Positions 10,117-17,921 of a DNA stretch of 64,000 bases are shown in pieces (positions within the stretch are counted from its first letter, which is position 1; each line of letters begins with the position of its first letter). A program made the position numbers and the translations under genes. The DNA lies in contig NZ_FCOK02000015.1 of NCBI RefSeq assembly GCF_001544555.2, forward strand, positions 62,001 through 126,000, written 5' to 3'. The notes beneath the pieces were generated by a model, which made no database searches, was not told where the DNA came from, and was given only the letters and a program-made list of their open reading frames with translations. Source of the DNA: Caballeronia udeis (GTDB lineage: Bacteria; Pseudomonadota; Gammaproteobacteria; Burkholderiales; Burkholderiaceae).

Positions 10117-10284
10117 CGGCATTCACACGCCACTCATGCCCTGGCCCGGGGCGCCGATCTCACAAGCGTGCGCGACAACCTTCGTCACGCATCCATCGCA
10201 ACCACGTCTATTTACCTTCACAGCGACGAGATCAAGCGCGCGCGGCAGATGGGCGCAGCTTTTGCCGCGCGCGCATCGCCGTAA
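10117..10284 (+). pseudogene. Tyrosine recombinase of the Tn3-family element, 3' part
   Basis: The frame reads [18 protein letters not shown] and then continues through an [14 protein letters not shown] segment, ending at TAA 10282-10284. This is the missing C-terminus of the recombinase started at 5128. It supplies the second His and the catalytic Tyr (SIYLHSDE). The Arg-His pair of the HxxRH box is present at both junctions, as expected for duplication of a few target bases during insertion of the RIT element. Confidence 0.9.
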
Positions 10285-10300
10285 CGACGGCACAAATTGC

Positions 10301-10338
10301 CTTAACGTGCTTTAAATTCCGTTTTCTGAAGCCGCCCC
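10301..10338 (-). repeat. Tn3-family terminal inverted repeat, right
   Basis: Inverted copy of 808-845 (37/38 identical). It lies 16 bp after the recombinase stop codon. Confidence 0.93.
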
Positions 10339-10491
10339 TTCTACGGCGCCGCGGATGTCGAAACCTGCCTGGGCGAAGTCCGTGCGCCGGTCGGTGCGCA
10401 TGGTGTGGCCGCTGCATTCGAAATCACACGCGAACTGCAGTTGCTTGACATCGCTGCACTTGCCCGCGTCAAGGCGCACAACATGGGGTAG
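10339..10491 (+). pseudogene. RES-domain protein C-terminal fragment
   Basis: An open stretch of 50 codons starting abruptly after the transposon end reads FYGAADVETCLGEVRAPVG, continues through AFEITRELQLLDI, and stops at a TAG created by the next inverted repeat. The YGAxDxETCxxEVRAPVG pattern and the following FExxRxLxLLD strand match the core of larger RES-domain proteins (NAD-consuming toxins). Both ends are cut by transposon-type sequences, so this is a dead relic. It is distinct from the intact RES gene at 23047. Confidence 0.65.
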
Positions 10492-10669
10492 CTTGAGAAT
10501 TCGGAATTTAAAGCACGATAGCTGCGGCGCACAATCAATGGAATCAAATGTTTAGACGCTGCACATCTGATCAACCTCGTCTGCGGAAAGCGCGATGTGC
10601 GCAAGGCAAGCAGGACAAGGCTCTCCGGACTGCTGGCGTGCGATTTTTCCCGAATTCTCAAGCCACCCC
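10485..10669. repeat. 185-bp Tn3-end-bounded miniature element (TIME-like)
   Basis: The ends are 37-bp imperfect inverted repeats, each starting GGGGTrGCTTGAGAATTCGG and keeping a GCACG near the inner edge (28 of 37 positions match). The left one also resembles the Tn3-family repeats at 808 and 10301. The 115-bp interior shows no gene. Tn3-derived miniature elements (TIMEs) have this structure. No 5-bp direct repeat flanks it, so it may instead be two solo ends left by deletion. Confidence 0.6.
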
Positions 10670-10815
10670 TACGTCAGCAATGTGGCGGATTGCTGACGGT
10701 GGCAGCGTCGAGCAGTTTGACGGCGGCTTCCTGCATCGGCGAACTCACACTCCCGACCATGAGCGGTCGTTCGCTTGATTAAGGCCCATCTATAGTGAAA
10801 GGATATGAAGGCCGC

Positions 10816-12609
10816 TCACTCCTCAGCAGCCGGTGGCGGACTCCAAAGCCTCTCTAGGTCGACGTCCTCACTAGCTGGCTGCTTGTTGTTCGGCAAGCGG
10901 TCCACCTGAATCACCATCGGCAGCTCGAATGCCGTACCCGTCACCACACAGCATCCTTGGGACAACCCCGGGATGAGCCCGCGCGAGAGCGCGTCCAGCG
11001 TCGAGATAGTGTTATCAATCAAATACAAGTCTCGGTCATTCACTAGCCGATGGATAAAAAAGTTGTGTAGTTGGGAAACGATCGTAGGCGAGATGTCGGC
11101 CGGCCGCTGGCTGGCGATGGTGATGAACATTCCGAACTTGCGTCCCTCCTTGATAATTTCTTCGAACTGCTCCAGCCGATAGTCCTTCCAAGTTTCGCTC
11201 TCGCGCGTGGACTGGTCGGACAGAATGTTGTGCGCCTCGTCTACTATGAGATGGATGGTGCGGTCGGGCGGATTGGAGACCGTAGCTTTGTGACTGTTGT
11301 AGTAGTGTTTCGCGAACAGCAACGGCAAGACCTTTTTGACCTCGTTGTTGCAGCGACGCATCGAGATTACCGTGAGCAGACGCTCGACTGGTGGAGCATC
11401 CGAGATCGACAAGACCTTGCGAAGACTGAGCAAGGAGGACTCGACGCGTTTGAGAAGTGGTTGGATGTGTTCGAACTGAACGTAGCCGGCATTCAGGTCT
11501 GACATCAGTTGCAGATTGACGCGCAGCACGAGTTGGTCGAATTCGTCGAGCCCCAGGACGTCAAGTGTGTCGACAGTTGGCGCAATGCGCGCGGTGTACT
11601 GAACACCATCGGGGTCGATGAACGCACCGTGGTAGTTGAAGCGACCGTTGCGGTACCAAGTAACATCTGCCAGCAGATCCAACAGCGCCTGGTTTCCCAT
11701 GCGCCGTGCCACGGTTCGCATCAGGTCCAGCGTTGCGGGCTTGACTTCGCCAGCGCAGAACGACTGCTGGAATTTCATCTTTGCGTAGTTGGCCAGCGCC
11801 CCCGGGTTGGCTCCGAACCTAAGCTTGCCCGTGATGACGCGATTGAGAAATGGGCGCTGCGTGTTGGGCGTGGCCTGGAAAAGCAGCGACATCGTCTCAA
11901 GCTCCCAGAACTCCTGCGGTGCTAGGGGAAAACGGGCCGTTGGATCGTTCAGGTCTGGATCTGTTTGCGTGGACAGTTGGTAGACCGTCTTGTGGTTCGC
12001 TGGAGCTAGCTGCTCACCACCGTACTCGCCATTGAAGTCTAAGATAATGAAGCGGCTTTTTCCCGCGATGAGCGGCAGCTTGAGATCGAAGAGGACGGTA
12101 TGAAGCTTGGCCAGAGTGTTCGACTTGCCGCTGCCAGTGTTGCCGAATATGCCGATGTGGCTGTTGAAGAGACGCTTCCACGGCAGCCCGACCGCGATCT
12201 CCTCCTTGAGCATGCGCCCGATCCTAAATTCGCTGTCCGCCCCGCGGTCGAAGATAGACCGGATGCGCTCCTCGGGAAGCAGGTAAGCCGCGTCCTGGAT
12301 CATCGGCAGATACTTAATACCTTGAGTGAACCCAGTGCGGTCGAAGAAGCCAATCGGCCTGGCCTCGACCTTCCGCACAAACGTCGTCCTGCCGTCACGG
12401 GTCTCTATCCGGCTCTCGTCCAGAAACTCGCCCTCGACCATACAGATGATGTCGCGGAACCCGCGCTGAATCGACAGGTACTCGCGGATCGAAACCCCCT
12501 TGTACTTGTCGCCCGCGTGGAAGAGAGTTTCCTTGCTCGATTGCTCGTCGATCTTCAGGACCACCTTGGTGCCATGGACGGCGATGACTTCTCCCACGCG
12601 GATGCTCAT
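10816..12609 (-). CDS. herA: HerA-family DNA translocase of a SIR2-HerA defence module
   Basis: A 597-residue HerA/FtsK-type ATPase. An N-terminal HAS-barrel-like segment (about 1-95, MSIRVGEVIAVHGTKVVLKI) precedes a DUF87-type motor with Walker A GIFGNTGSGKSNTLAKLH and Walker B HLIVDEAHNIL, then an arginine-finger-type region ITIASQRPADISPTIVSQLHNFFIHR. Its start overlaps the stop of the SIR2-like gene by ATGA (12606-12609), so the two are translationally coupled. Two-gene SIR2-HerA systems are established anti-phage modules in which a large complex depletes NAD on infection; that role here is inferred from the pairing. Confidence 0.9.
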   Translation of the reverse strand: MSIRVGEVIAVHGTKVVLKIDEQSSKETLFHAGDKYKGVSIREYLSIQRGFRDIICMVEGEFLDESRIETRDGRTTFVRKVEARPIGFFDRTGFTQGIKYLPMIQDAAYLLPEERIRSIFDRGADSEFRIGRMLKEEIAVGLPWKRLFNSHIGIFGNTGSGKSNTLAKLHTVLFDLKLPLIAGKSRFIILDFNGEYGGEQLAPANHKTVYQLSTQTDPDLNDPTARFPLAPQEFWELETMSLLFQATPNTQRPFLNRVITGKLRFGANPGALANYAKMKFQQSFCAGEVKPATLDLMRTVARRMGNQALLDLLADVTWYRNGRFNYHGAFIDPDGVQYTARIAPTVDTLDVLGLDEFDQLVLRVNLQLMSDLNAGYVQFEHIQPLLKRVESSLLSLRKVLSISDAPPVERLLTVISMRRCNNEVKKVLPLLFAKHYYNSHKATVSNPPDRTIHLIVDEAHNILSDQSTRESETWKDYRLEQFEEIIKEGRKFGMFITIASQRPADISPTIVSQLHNFFIHRLVNDRDLYLIDNTISTLDALSRGLIPGLSQGCCVVTGTAFELPMVIQVDRLPNNKQPASEDVDLERLWSPPPAAEE

Positions 12610-13799
12610 ACCAGGCCTTCGACGCCCGCATCGTCGGCCGCCGGTGCCACGGGCTCTGCAGGGGGAACTGTAAGCGCGGCGGATGTAGATTCGAGCGCCT
12701 CTGGCCAGGCCAGCACCTGCTCATTGAAGGAGGTGAAGTCCATCACCCCTTCGTCGAGCACCACGCACTGGACGTTGCGGTGACCTTTGAACTTGCCCTC
12801 CGTCGCAGTATGACCCGACTTATTGAAGCAGCATACGAATACCTGCAAGCCGGGGTTGGAAAGGGAACGCATGACGAGGTTAAGGATGTGCTCGTCGGCG
12901 AACGAGAAACCAAAGGTGATAAGTACTGCGTTGGGCTTTTCGAGCTCGTAGCTTAGCAGCCGCAACATCTGGTAGTAGTGCTCCTCATAAACCGTCTCGT
13001 GGAACTTCCACTTCGTCGGGTTCACGATGGGCATCTGCTCATACTTTGTCCAGAACGCCTTCATCGCCTCGTCGGTAAACCCTGTTTCAGGGAGGTCTGC
13101 ATGCGTGAAGGCTGGATTGTCGAGGGCAGCGGAAAATGGTTGCAGCAACGCGGTCGCTTCGCCATCAAGCAGAGTCTCACGTGCCGACAGGTCGTAGCCA
13201 ACCTGAATCGCGGCGCCTAACTTGCTCCAGTACACTGACCCGTGCAGGTGGATCAGGTTGATCTGCGGGATGCTGCTCTGATAACGGCCAAAGACACCAG
13301 CCTGGCAAAGGTAGGCTCCGAAGTTCCTGGCCTGCAGAATGCGCTGAGTGAAGCCCCGCGCTCCGTCGTTCAGCACGAAGTCAATCTGGCCTTCTCTGAT
13401 GAGGGCATCAGCCACGAGCGGGAAGCAGCCATCGTAGTTCGTCGTGAACACGTTACAGCGGCGGTCCAACGCCTTGCGGCGTTTCACCATCTCCAGCGCC
13501 GTCATCAGGAAGGTGCGGTAGTTCTTGATGACTGTGGCGCCTGAATCAGTAGCCATCGCGCCATCCAGGCTGAGCCGTTCAGCAGGCAGGATGCAGTTCG
13601 CGTAGTAGTGCATGAACAGCGGGATCAAGCGCCGGTCGTTCTCCCGCTCAAACTTGGTCGCAAGCTCTTCCAGGGTGTAACGGGCGTCGCCGTCGCCGGT
13701 TCGTAGCTGCAACTGCAGGGTCGGTAACAGGCCGAATGACGCACCCGATCCAAACAAGAAGTTGATGTCCTTGTCATAGATGTCGCTGATTGAAATCAC
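12606..13799 (-). CDS. SIR2-like NADase effector of a SIR2-HerA defence module
   Basis: A 397-residue SIR2-family protein. The GTG start at 13799 is chosen for the GGAGGGA site 3-9 bases upstream; the longer open frame upstream codes for residues without domain character. It has a nucleotide-binding FLFGSGASFGL loop at the N-terminus, CNVFTTNYDG (the Asn expected in the active site), LIHLHGSVYW with the probable catalytic His, and LITFGFSFADEHI near the C-terminus. It is the first gene of the operon and overlaps herA. Predicted activity is hydrolysis of NAD when triggered by phage infection, on the basis of the family. Confidence 0.88.
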   Translation of the reverse strand: MISISDIYDKDINFLFGSGASFGLLPTLQLQLRTGDGDARYTLEELATKFERENDRRLIPLFMHYYANCILPAERLSLDGAMATDSGATVIKNYRTFLMTALEMVKRRKALDRRCNVFTTNYDGCFPLVADALIREGQIDFVLNDGARGFTQRILQARNFGAYLCQAGVFGRYQSSIPQINLIHLHGSVYWSKLGAAIQVGYDLSARETLLDGEATALLQPFSAALDNPAFTHADLPETGFTDEAMKAFWTKYEQMPIVNPTKWKFHETVYEEHYYQMLRLLSYELEKPNAVLITFGFSFADEHILNLVMRSLSNPGLQVFVCCFNKSGHTATEGKFKGHRNVQCVVLDEGVMDFTSFNEQVLAWPEALESTSAALTVPPAEPVAPAADDAGVEGLV

Positions 13800-14446
13800 T
13801 GTCCCTCCTTTGCCGACCACTGCTTGACATGCGAATCGTGCAAGGAGATGACGCTTGTGGACATTGCTCCCCGCGTAGCGCGACGCTTCGTATATGTTGC
13901 TCGCAAGCAGACAAGTGCTCGCTTCTGATGCTGCTTTATTACTATCGTGCTGGTTGGGCAATGATACTTGATTGCTGTGCTGGCGCACGCCTGACCTTCG
14001 GCCCGTAACGGGATGGCAACGTTCGCCAGAAGCCGCTGGTCGAGCGACAATGCCCGGATTGACACCCCCTTGTAGTAGGGCCGCGCTACGTCCGGTTCGG
14101 GTCGAAAGTACGAATTCAGCTGCCGTGAAACCGGCCACTCGCGCCGGTCGACCTACGAACGTCGGGAAAGCGCGCCATAGCCGCCTGACCAACGCCGATG
14201 CCTGAATGACCGCAATGGCCGATGATTTGCCGGATCGCTTTTATACGTGAATGACCGGCACTTGGCCGCAGCCAACGTTCGAATGTCCGTGCGAATGTAT
14301 GAGCCTATGACTGTAGATGGCCGAACTCGGCCCTTCCGGTCCAACAGAGCCCCCTCTGCGACATTTGAAGATAGCGGCGCCTACGACATTTCAATTCAGC
14401 GTTGAGAGGATGTTGCCCATGCTACGTGCGCCAATTAGCGAAGTCC
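13800..14446. other. Intergenic region with a short repeated element
   Basis: No credible gene is seen in these 647 bp. It must contain the promoter of the SIR2-HerA operon. Two direct copies of a TGAATGACCGsmA…TGGCC unit occur at 14203-14220 and 14248-14266; similar dispersed units are familiar from Burkholderiaceae intergenic DNA, though this is from memory and not checked. Confidence 0.4.
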
Positions 14447-14809
14447 TCAATTCCCCAGCCAACTGAAAAACCGGCACCGCGGAAAACGCGTGCATCCGAT
14501 GAACGGCTTGCCGGTGCGACTCAGCGTCTTCAGGACCAGAAAGCCTTTGCCGCAGTCGGGACAATGATCACCGACCCGTGCAGATGCTACCGAGCGCGGC
14601 GACGGGTTCTCCGGACGTCGACCCGCAGCGCCGGCGTTGCCAGCCAGGTCCGGAGGCGGGGCTGGTCGGCCATCGTCATCCGCCTGCGTGTACGAACAGA
14701 CTGGCGCCATCGAACATTCCCAACGTGGCGGCAAAAGATCGTCGAGCCGACGCATTGGTTTGCGGCACTTTGGGCACAAATAGATTCCGCGTCCCGGTGA
14801 CTGTGCCAT
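14447..14809 (-). CDS. Protein with two topoisomerase-type zinc ribbons
   Basis: A 120-residue protein starting MAQSPGRGIYLCPKCRKPM; the start at 14809 has a GGAG six bases upstream. It has a four-Cys zinc ribbon at about 11-40 (CPKC…CSMAPVC) and a clearer zf-C4_Topoisom ribbon at the C-terminus (HCPDCGKGF…FIGCTRFPRCRFF), joined by a proline-rich linker. Such ribbons bind single-stranded or supercoiled DNA at the C-terminus of topoisomerase I; stand-alone versions are common on plasmids. It lies 42 bp downstream of the gene at 14852 and is probably co-transcribed with it. Confidence 0.8.
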   Translation of the reverse strand: MAQSPGRGIYLCPKCRKPMRRLDDLLPPRWECSMAPVCSYTQADDDGRPAPPPDLAGNAGAAGRRPENPSPRSVASARVGDHCPDCGKGFLVLKTLSRTGKPFIGCTRFPRCRFFSWLGN

Positions 14810-14851
14810 CGCTCCATTCTCCCGGGCCCGGTCCAGGGGGGGCACGCTTCG

Positions 14852-15106
14852 TCAGAACAGCGTCGCGATTGGCATCCCGTCACTTCGCGCCGGCCGCACC
14901 GTCGGCGATCGCGCACGGCGCGTCCGACCACGGTATGTCGCGTTGGCGAGCAATGAGCGCACGCCGTTCAATCGCCGGTCGAGCTCCGACCAGTCGGCTG
15001 GCCGCAGCGACGGCGCGCCGACCAGCACAGGCAGTGCTGTTTCGAGCTGGTCCAGCAGCATGGAGAGCTTTGCCGGTGCTGCCTCTTGCCGAAGATCGCG
15101 ATTCAT
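14852..15106 (-). CDS. Small hypothetical protein
   Basis: An 84-residue protein starting MNRDLRQEAAPAKLSMLLDQ. A very strong GGAGGAGG site lies just upstream of the ATG at 15106. The first half is predicted helical (SMLLDQLETALPVLV), and the tail is Arg-rich. No known domain was recognised. It leads a two-gene unit with the zinc-ribbon gene, divergent from the HU gene. Confidence 0.6.
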   Translation of the reverse strand: MNRDLRQEAAPAKLSMLLDQLETALPVLVGAPSLRPADWSELDRRLNGVRSLLANATYRGRTRRARSPTVRPARSDGMPIATLF

Positions 15107-15407
15107 TAACGCCTCCTCCTTTGATGCAGAATCCAGCAGGCCGTCGCGCACCACGTGTGCGACGGTGGCAGGCTGATTATCGCGACTCTTCGATCAGTTT
15201 CTCCGCGTCGCTGTGCGTTTTCATTTGTTCCACCTTGTCCTTCGTTGCCCAACCGGTCGGTGGTGCGGCTTCGACCAGCTTTTCCTTCTGTGCAGTCCGA
15301 TCTTACCCGTGCAGGGGGGAGCACGCACGCCGCAGACCATCGTCAGGTCCGGCTCTTCGTTAGAATAATCGCGCGGCACCCATTTTGACGACAGGAGAAA
15401 CCGCAAC
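15107..15407. other. Divergent intergenic region
   Basis: These 301 bp separate the minus-strand pair at 14447-15106 from the HU gene. No credible gene is seen. Promoters for both directions should lie here. An AT-rich TTAGAATAAT stretch at about 15359 may be the -10 region for the HU gene, and AGGAGA precedes its ATG. Confidence 0.4.
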
Positions 15408-15695
15408 ATGAACAAGAGCAAACTGATTGACGCTATCGCTACGCAAACCGATGCGAGCAAGGCGCAGACCGGCGAAATCCTCGACGCCACGATCGAAGCA
15501 ATCACTAAAGCGGTTGCCGACGGGGAGACGGTGCAGTTGATCGGCTTCGGCAGCTTCAGCTCCGGGAATCGCGCCGCACGCACCGGTCGCAACCCGACGA
15601 CAGGCGCAGAGATCAAGATCCCGGCCGCAAGGACCGTCAAGTTCGCGGCGGGGAAGGCGTTCAAGGATGCCGTCAACGGCGCAAAGAAAATGTAA
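15408..15695 (+). CDS. HU-family nucleoid-associated protein
   Basis: A 95-residue HU/IHF protein ([20 protein letters not shown]). It has the two N-terminal dimerisation helices, the GFGSF turn at about residues 46-50 and the DNA-binding arm [20 protein letters not shown] with the intercalating Pro, ending in FKDAVNG. It bends DNA without sequence specificity. Plasmid-borne HU copies often soften the effect of the plasmid on host nucleoid structure or help replication and recombination; that role is inference. Confidence 0.95.
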   Translation: MNKSKLIDAIATQTDASKAQTGEILDATIEAITKAVADGETVQLIGFGSFSSGNRAARTGRNPTTGAEIKIPAARTVKFAAGKAFKDAVNGAKKM

Positions 15696-15878
15696 GCTGA
15701 CGTCCGGCCGTTGGGTCTGCGATCCGTCGGGCGGCACCCTCCCAACCGAAGATTTTCGACTCCCTGCCGTTTCACCATGTCACGTTCGTCATCCCGCCGG
15801 GCCACACGAAAACCCCTCCCGCAAGCCGCTGACCGTGGAAGGTGGGCGTTTAACTATGACCCTTGCATAACTCGCAGC

Positions 15879-16709
15879 ATGTCAAAAAAGCTCCTACTCA
15901 CAGATTTTCGGGCGGTCCGCAGTAAGCTCGAGCCTCACGACTTTGCGATCAGCGAAGGGCAGGATGTGCCACCCTCCGATTTGATCGATAAGGATGTTTG
16001 GGACGGGATCATGCACATTCCCGAGGATGTCTCGATAAGGATCTCGGACCATAACGGCAAGCGGCTTCGTCTCATGCACGGGCTTTGGCGAGATTGGATC
16101 GAGGCGATCGGCGATCCAAGCCGACCAGACGAGATGTATAACTGCCTGCTTGATGCTGCGGACTGCTTTCAGTGCGCGAACTTCAATTTCCTGCACGGCT
16201 TCTACCGGGCCGCGATTGCCGAATTGCGCACGGTGCTCGAACTCGTGATGATCGGGATATACGGAAGCCTCAATCCAAACAATAAAGATTACGTTGACTG
16301 GAAGGCAGGAAAAAAATCGGATTTGGGTTTTGGTCGATGCCGAAGGGGGATATCGGGCAGCCTGAGAAAAGAACAAGCGAAATGGATGTTCAAAGATGAC
16401 GATCTGCTCGCTGCGGCGTATCAAACGCTGTGCAACTACAGCCATTCCCGGCCGGATGCGAGTGACGGTGCTCTTTGGCAAAGCAATGGTCCCGTCTACA
16501 ACAACGAAGCCATAACGCTGGCCTTCGTCACGACCTTGTCGGTTTATGCGCTGAGCTATCTCTTGGTGCGTCTCGCGCGGCGCGATTTCATCATGCCAGA
16601 AGATAGCGACATACTTTTCGAACTCGATTGGATGCCAGATCACGAAGCCCTGGTACGGGCCTTTTCGGACTTGTATGGCAAGGTTCCGAAGCGGCCGCCG
16701 ATCGACTGA
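15879..16709 (+). CDS. Hypothetical protein
   Basis: A 276-residue soluble protein. The start MSKKLLLTDFRAVR at 15879 is taken because upstream in-frame sequence reads through the HU terminator region. It is mostly helical, with a central block NFNFLHGFYRAAIAELRTVLELV, an LCNYSHSRPDASDG motif and a hydrophobic helix near 225-245. The arrangement of helices around an RxxxE and an NYxHSR segment is loosely like HEPN or DUF-type plasmid proteins, but no family could be assigned. Confidence 0.65.
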   Translation: MSKKLLLTDFRAVRSKLEPHDFAISEGQDVPPSDLIDKDVWDGIMHIPEDVSIRISDHNGKRLRLMHGLWRDWIEAIGDPSRPDEMYNCLLDAADCFQCANFNFLHGFYRAAIAELRTVLELVMIGIYGSLNPNNKDYVDWKAGKKSDLGFGRCRRGISGSLRKEQAKWMFKDDDLLAAAYQTLCNYSHSRPDASDGALWQSNGPVYNNEAITLAFVTTLSVYALSYLLVRLARRDFIMPEDSDILFELDWMPDHEALVRAFSDLYGKVPKRPPID

Positions 16710-17080
16710 CCTCCTGGGCTGACGGCCCCTCTTGGCCGGCTGCGGTCTTTCTGCGAGCCTCGTAACAGGAGCCGCCGCGACTGCAACGGGAACCGCAATA
16801 GGCATCGGCCGCACGTCCCGGTTGGCGCGAAAGCGACCAATGTGCAAAGAAATACTGATCGTTTGGGCAAAGTGCAAAAATATGCCTGCAAACAAGCTTT
16901 CGCTTTTGAGGTGCGGCCTTATCGCGCCACCACCTGACGGGTGCAAAATATGATTGCGGCATACTGCAAAAATATTCTTCCCGTCTCACGTCAGGTGAGC
17001 TGGCAAGACCAGCGCTATTTCGCATGCGAAACGGGGAGCGACGACGGCTCCGGAAAACAACAACCGAGAGGGAATGGCGT
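16710..17080. other. Intergenic region with TGCAAAAATAT repeats and a copy of the TTTCGCATGCGAAA palindrome
   Basis: No gene is supported here. Four copies of a unit close to (G)TGCAAAAATAT begin at 16842, 16872, 16941 and 16964, and the palindrome lies at 17018-17031. The region probably carries the promoter of the membrane-protein gene at 17081, and the repeats could be regulator-binding sites. Confidence 0.45.
17018..17031. repeat. Recurrent palindrome TTTCGCATGCGAAA, copy 1
   Basis: Perfect 14-bp palindrome in an intergenic region. Identical cores occur at 21923, 35993, 48340 and 59089. Palindromes of this length and symmetry are typical of plasmid or secondary-chromosome parS sites and of KorB-like operators in Burkholderiaceae; the actual function is unknown. 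Confidence 0.85.
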
Positions 17081-17611
17081 TTGAATATTGTCTCCATTGA
17101 TGCTGTCGGCGGACTTCTTCCACTGGCCGTGTCGCTCCTGTATCTGCCGCGCACCGTACGTGCATTGGGGTGGTTCTACGGTGCGATCTTCGGCCTCTCC
17201 ATGCTGGTCTCGACGCGCTTCTCCTTTTGCGACAGCAACGCCGTTCACGTCGCTCCCGGCACTATCCTGCTGTGCGTTGCCCTCTGGCTACCCAGGGCGC
17301 GCGGGCGCAATTTGGAAGTGCCGGCCGCGGCCATCTTCACGCTCGCATTCATCGCGGGCTTTCCCGTGGACGTCTATCTTGGTTATGTTTGCCATGCTGC
17401 GAATGGAACCGCTCGCGTCGGCGGAGCAGGCCTGTCCGATGGGCTGATTGTGGGACCTGCAAGTCTTGCCCTTGTACACCTCGGCATCTACTATTTCTGC
17501 GAGCTGGACGAGAAAGGAAAAGTCCCGCTTGGAGATTTTCTGAAGACGCATTTTGCGGTGACCCGCTCGTCCGCCAACCGGCCTGCGTCCACCATTGCTG
17601 AGCCATCATGA
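17081..17611 (+). CDS. Multi-pass membrane protein
   Basis: A 176-residue hydrophobic protein. A TTG start at 17081 is preferred, with a GAGAGGGA site upstream, because the earlier ATG at 17024 lies inside the palindrome. About five transmembrane segments are visible (for example LLPLAVSLLYLP, FYGAIFGLSMLV, TILLCVALWLP, AIFTLAFIAGF and IVGPASLALVHLGIYYF), followed by a short charged tail. No family was recognised. Confidence 0.55.
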   Translation: MNIVSIDAVGGLLPLAVSLLYLPRTVRALGWFYGAIFGLSMLVSTRFSFCDSNAVHVAPGTILLCVALWLPRARGRNLEVPAAAIFTLAFIAGFPVDVYLGYVCHAANGTARVGGAGLSDGLIVGPASLALVHLGIYYFCELDEKGKVPLGDFLKTHFAVTRSSANRPASTIAEPS

Positions 17612-17651
17612 TCCGCATCTCGTCTAGCAGCGCGTTGCGGTCGGCGGGGCT

Positions 17652-17679
17652 TTGGCCGCGTCGATAGCTGCGGTATACT
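17652..17679 (+). promoter_or_regulatory. Putative sigma-70 promoter of the Ash-like leader
   Basis: TTGGCC at 17652-17657 and TATACT at 17674-17679 are separated by 16 bp. The leader hairpin at 17738 and the Ash-like segment lie just downstream. Confidence 0.6.
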
Positions 17680-17921
17680 CACCACGCACTCCAGACAACG
17701 AGTGCCGGGTTTGGCGACCCGATTCATACAAGCGCACGGCCGCGCTATGCGGCTTTTTTGTGCGTATTGCCTCTGCGCGCCGACTTCTATGGGCGGGCCT
17801 TGGTGGGGAGACCTTCGGGTCTGCCGGCTGCTTGTGTGACCGGTTCGCCAACCCTGCCATGCGCCCGCTCACCTCATTTGGCGATGAGAAGTCGGGTAAC
17901 GCTCACACAAGAGGCCGCACC
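17680..17921 (+). promoter_or_regulatory. P4 Ash/CI-RNA-like leader region
   Basis: After a promoter and an intrinsic hairpin, the leader contains coding-like sequence RRLLWAGLGGETFGSAGCL…CDRFANP (17791-17858), which matches the core pattern of the Phage_ASH family. In satellite phage P4 the equivalent leader overlaps the CI immunity RNA and is controlled by transcription attenuation. Here it precedes a large membrane-protein gene in the same frame. Whether it acts as RNA, as a leader peptide or as the N-terminus of the downstream protein cannot be decided from sequence. Confidence 0.5.
17738..17759 (+). terminator. Intrinsic attenuator-type hairpin
   Basis: GGCCGC-GCTAT-GCGGC followed by TTTTTT forms a short GC stem with a T-run, about 60 bases after the predicted transcription start. 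Its place inside the leader suggests premature termination control. Confidence 0.65.

Larger units (their letters stand above)
808..10338. mobile_element. Tn3-family transposon with tyrosine recombinase, disrupted by two nested elements
   Basis: The element is bounded by 38-bp inverted repeats at 808-845 and 10301-10338, which match at 37 of 38 positions and have the usual Tn3-family GGGG outer and CACGyTAAG inner ends. It contains tnpA on the minus strand and a divergent integrase-type recombinase gene on the plus strand, the arrangement of Tn3 members that resolve cointegrates with a tyrosine rather than a serine recombinase. An IS630-family element splits tnpA and a RIT element splits the recombinase gene, so the transposon is presently non-autonomous. 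The 5-bp flanks (ttcaa and ttcta) are not a perfect duplication. No passenger genes other than the nested elements are seen. Confidence 0.88.

Noticed and set aside
9962..10126. Longer start for the first RIT recombinase
   Set aside because: The extension would run across the right inverted repeat; an ideal ribosome-binding site precedes the GTG at 9961.
803..10343. Possible 5-bp target duplication of the Tn3-family element
   Set aside because: ttcaa and ttcta match at only four of five positions and the flanks belong to different genes.
10341..10661. 106-codon minus-strand frame over the RES fragment and miniature element
   Set aside because: It crosses two unrelated DNA pieces and opposes a recognisable RES fragment, so it is accidental.
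15894..16946. 350-codon minus-strand frame opposite the 15879 gene
   Set aside because: Composition (Arg/Pro/Ala-rich, no motifs) fits an antisense shadow; the plus-strand gene has a better protein pattern.
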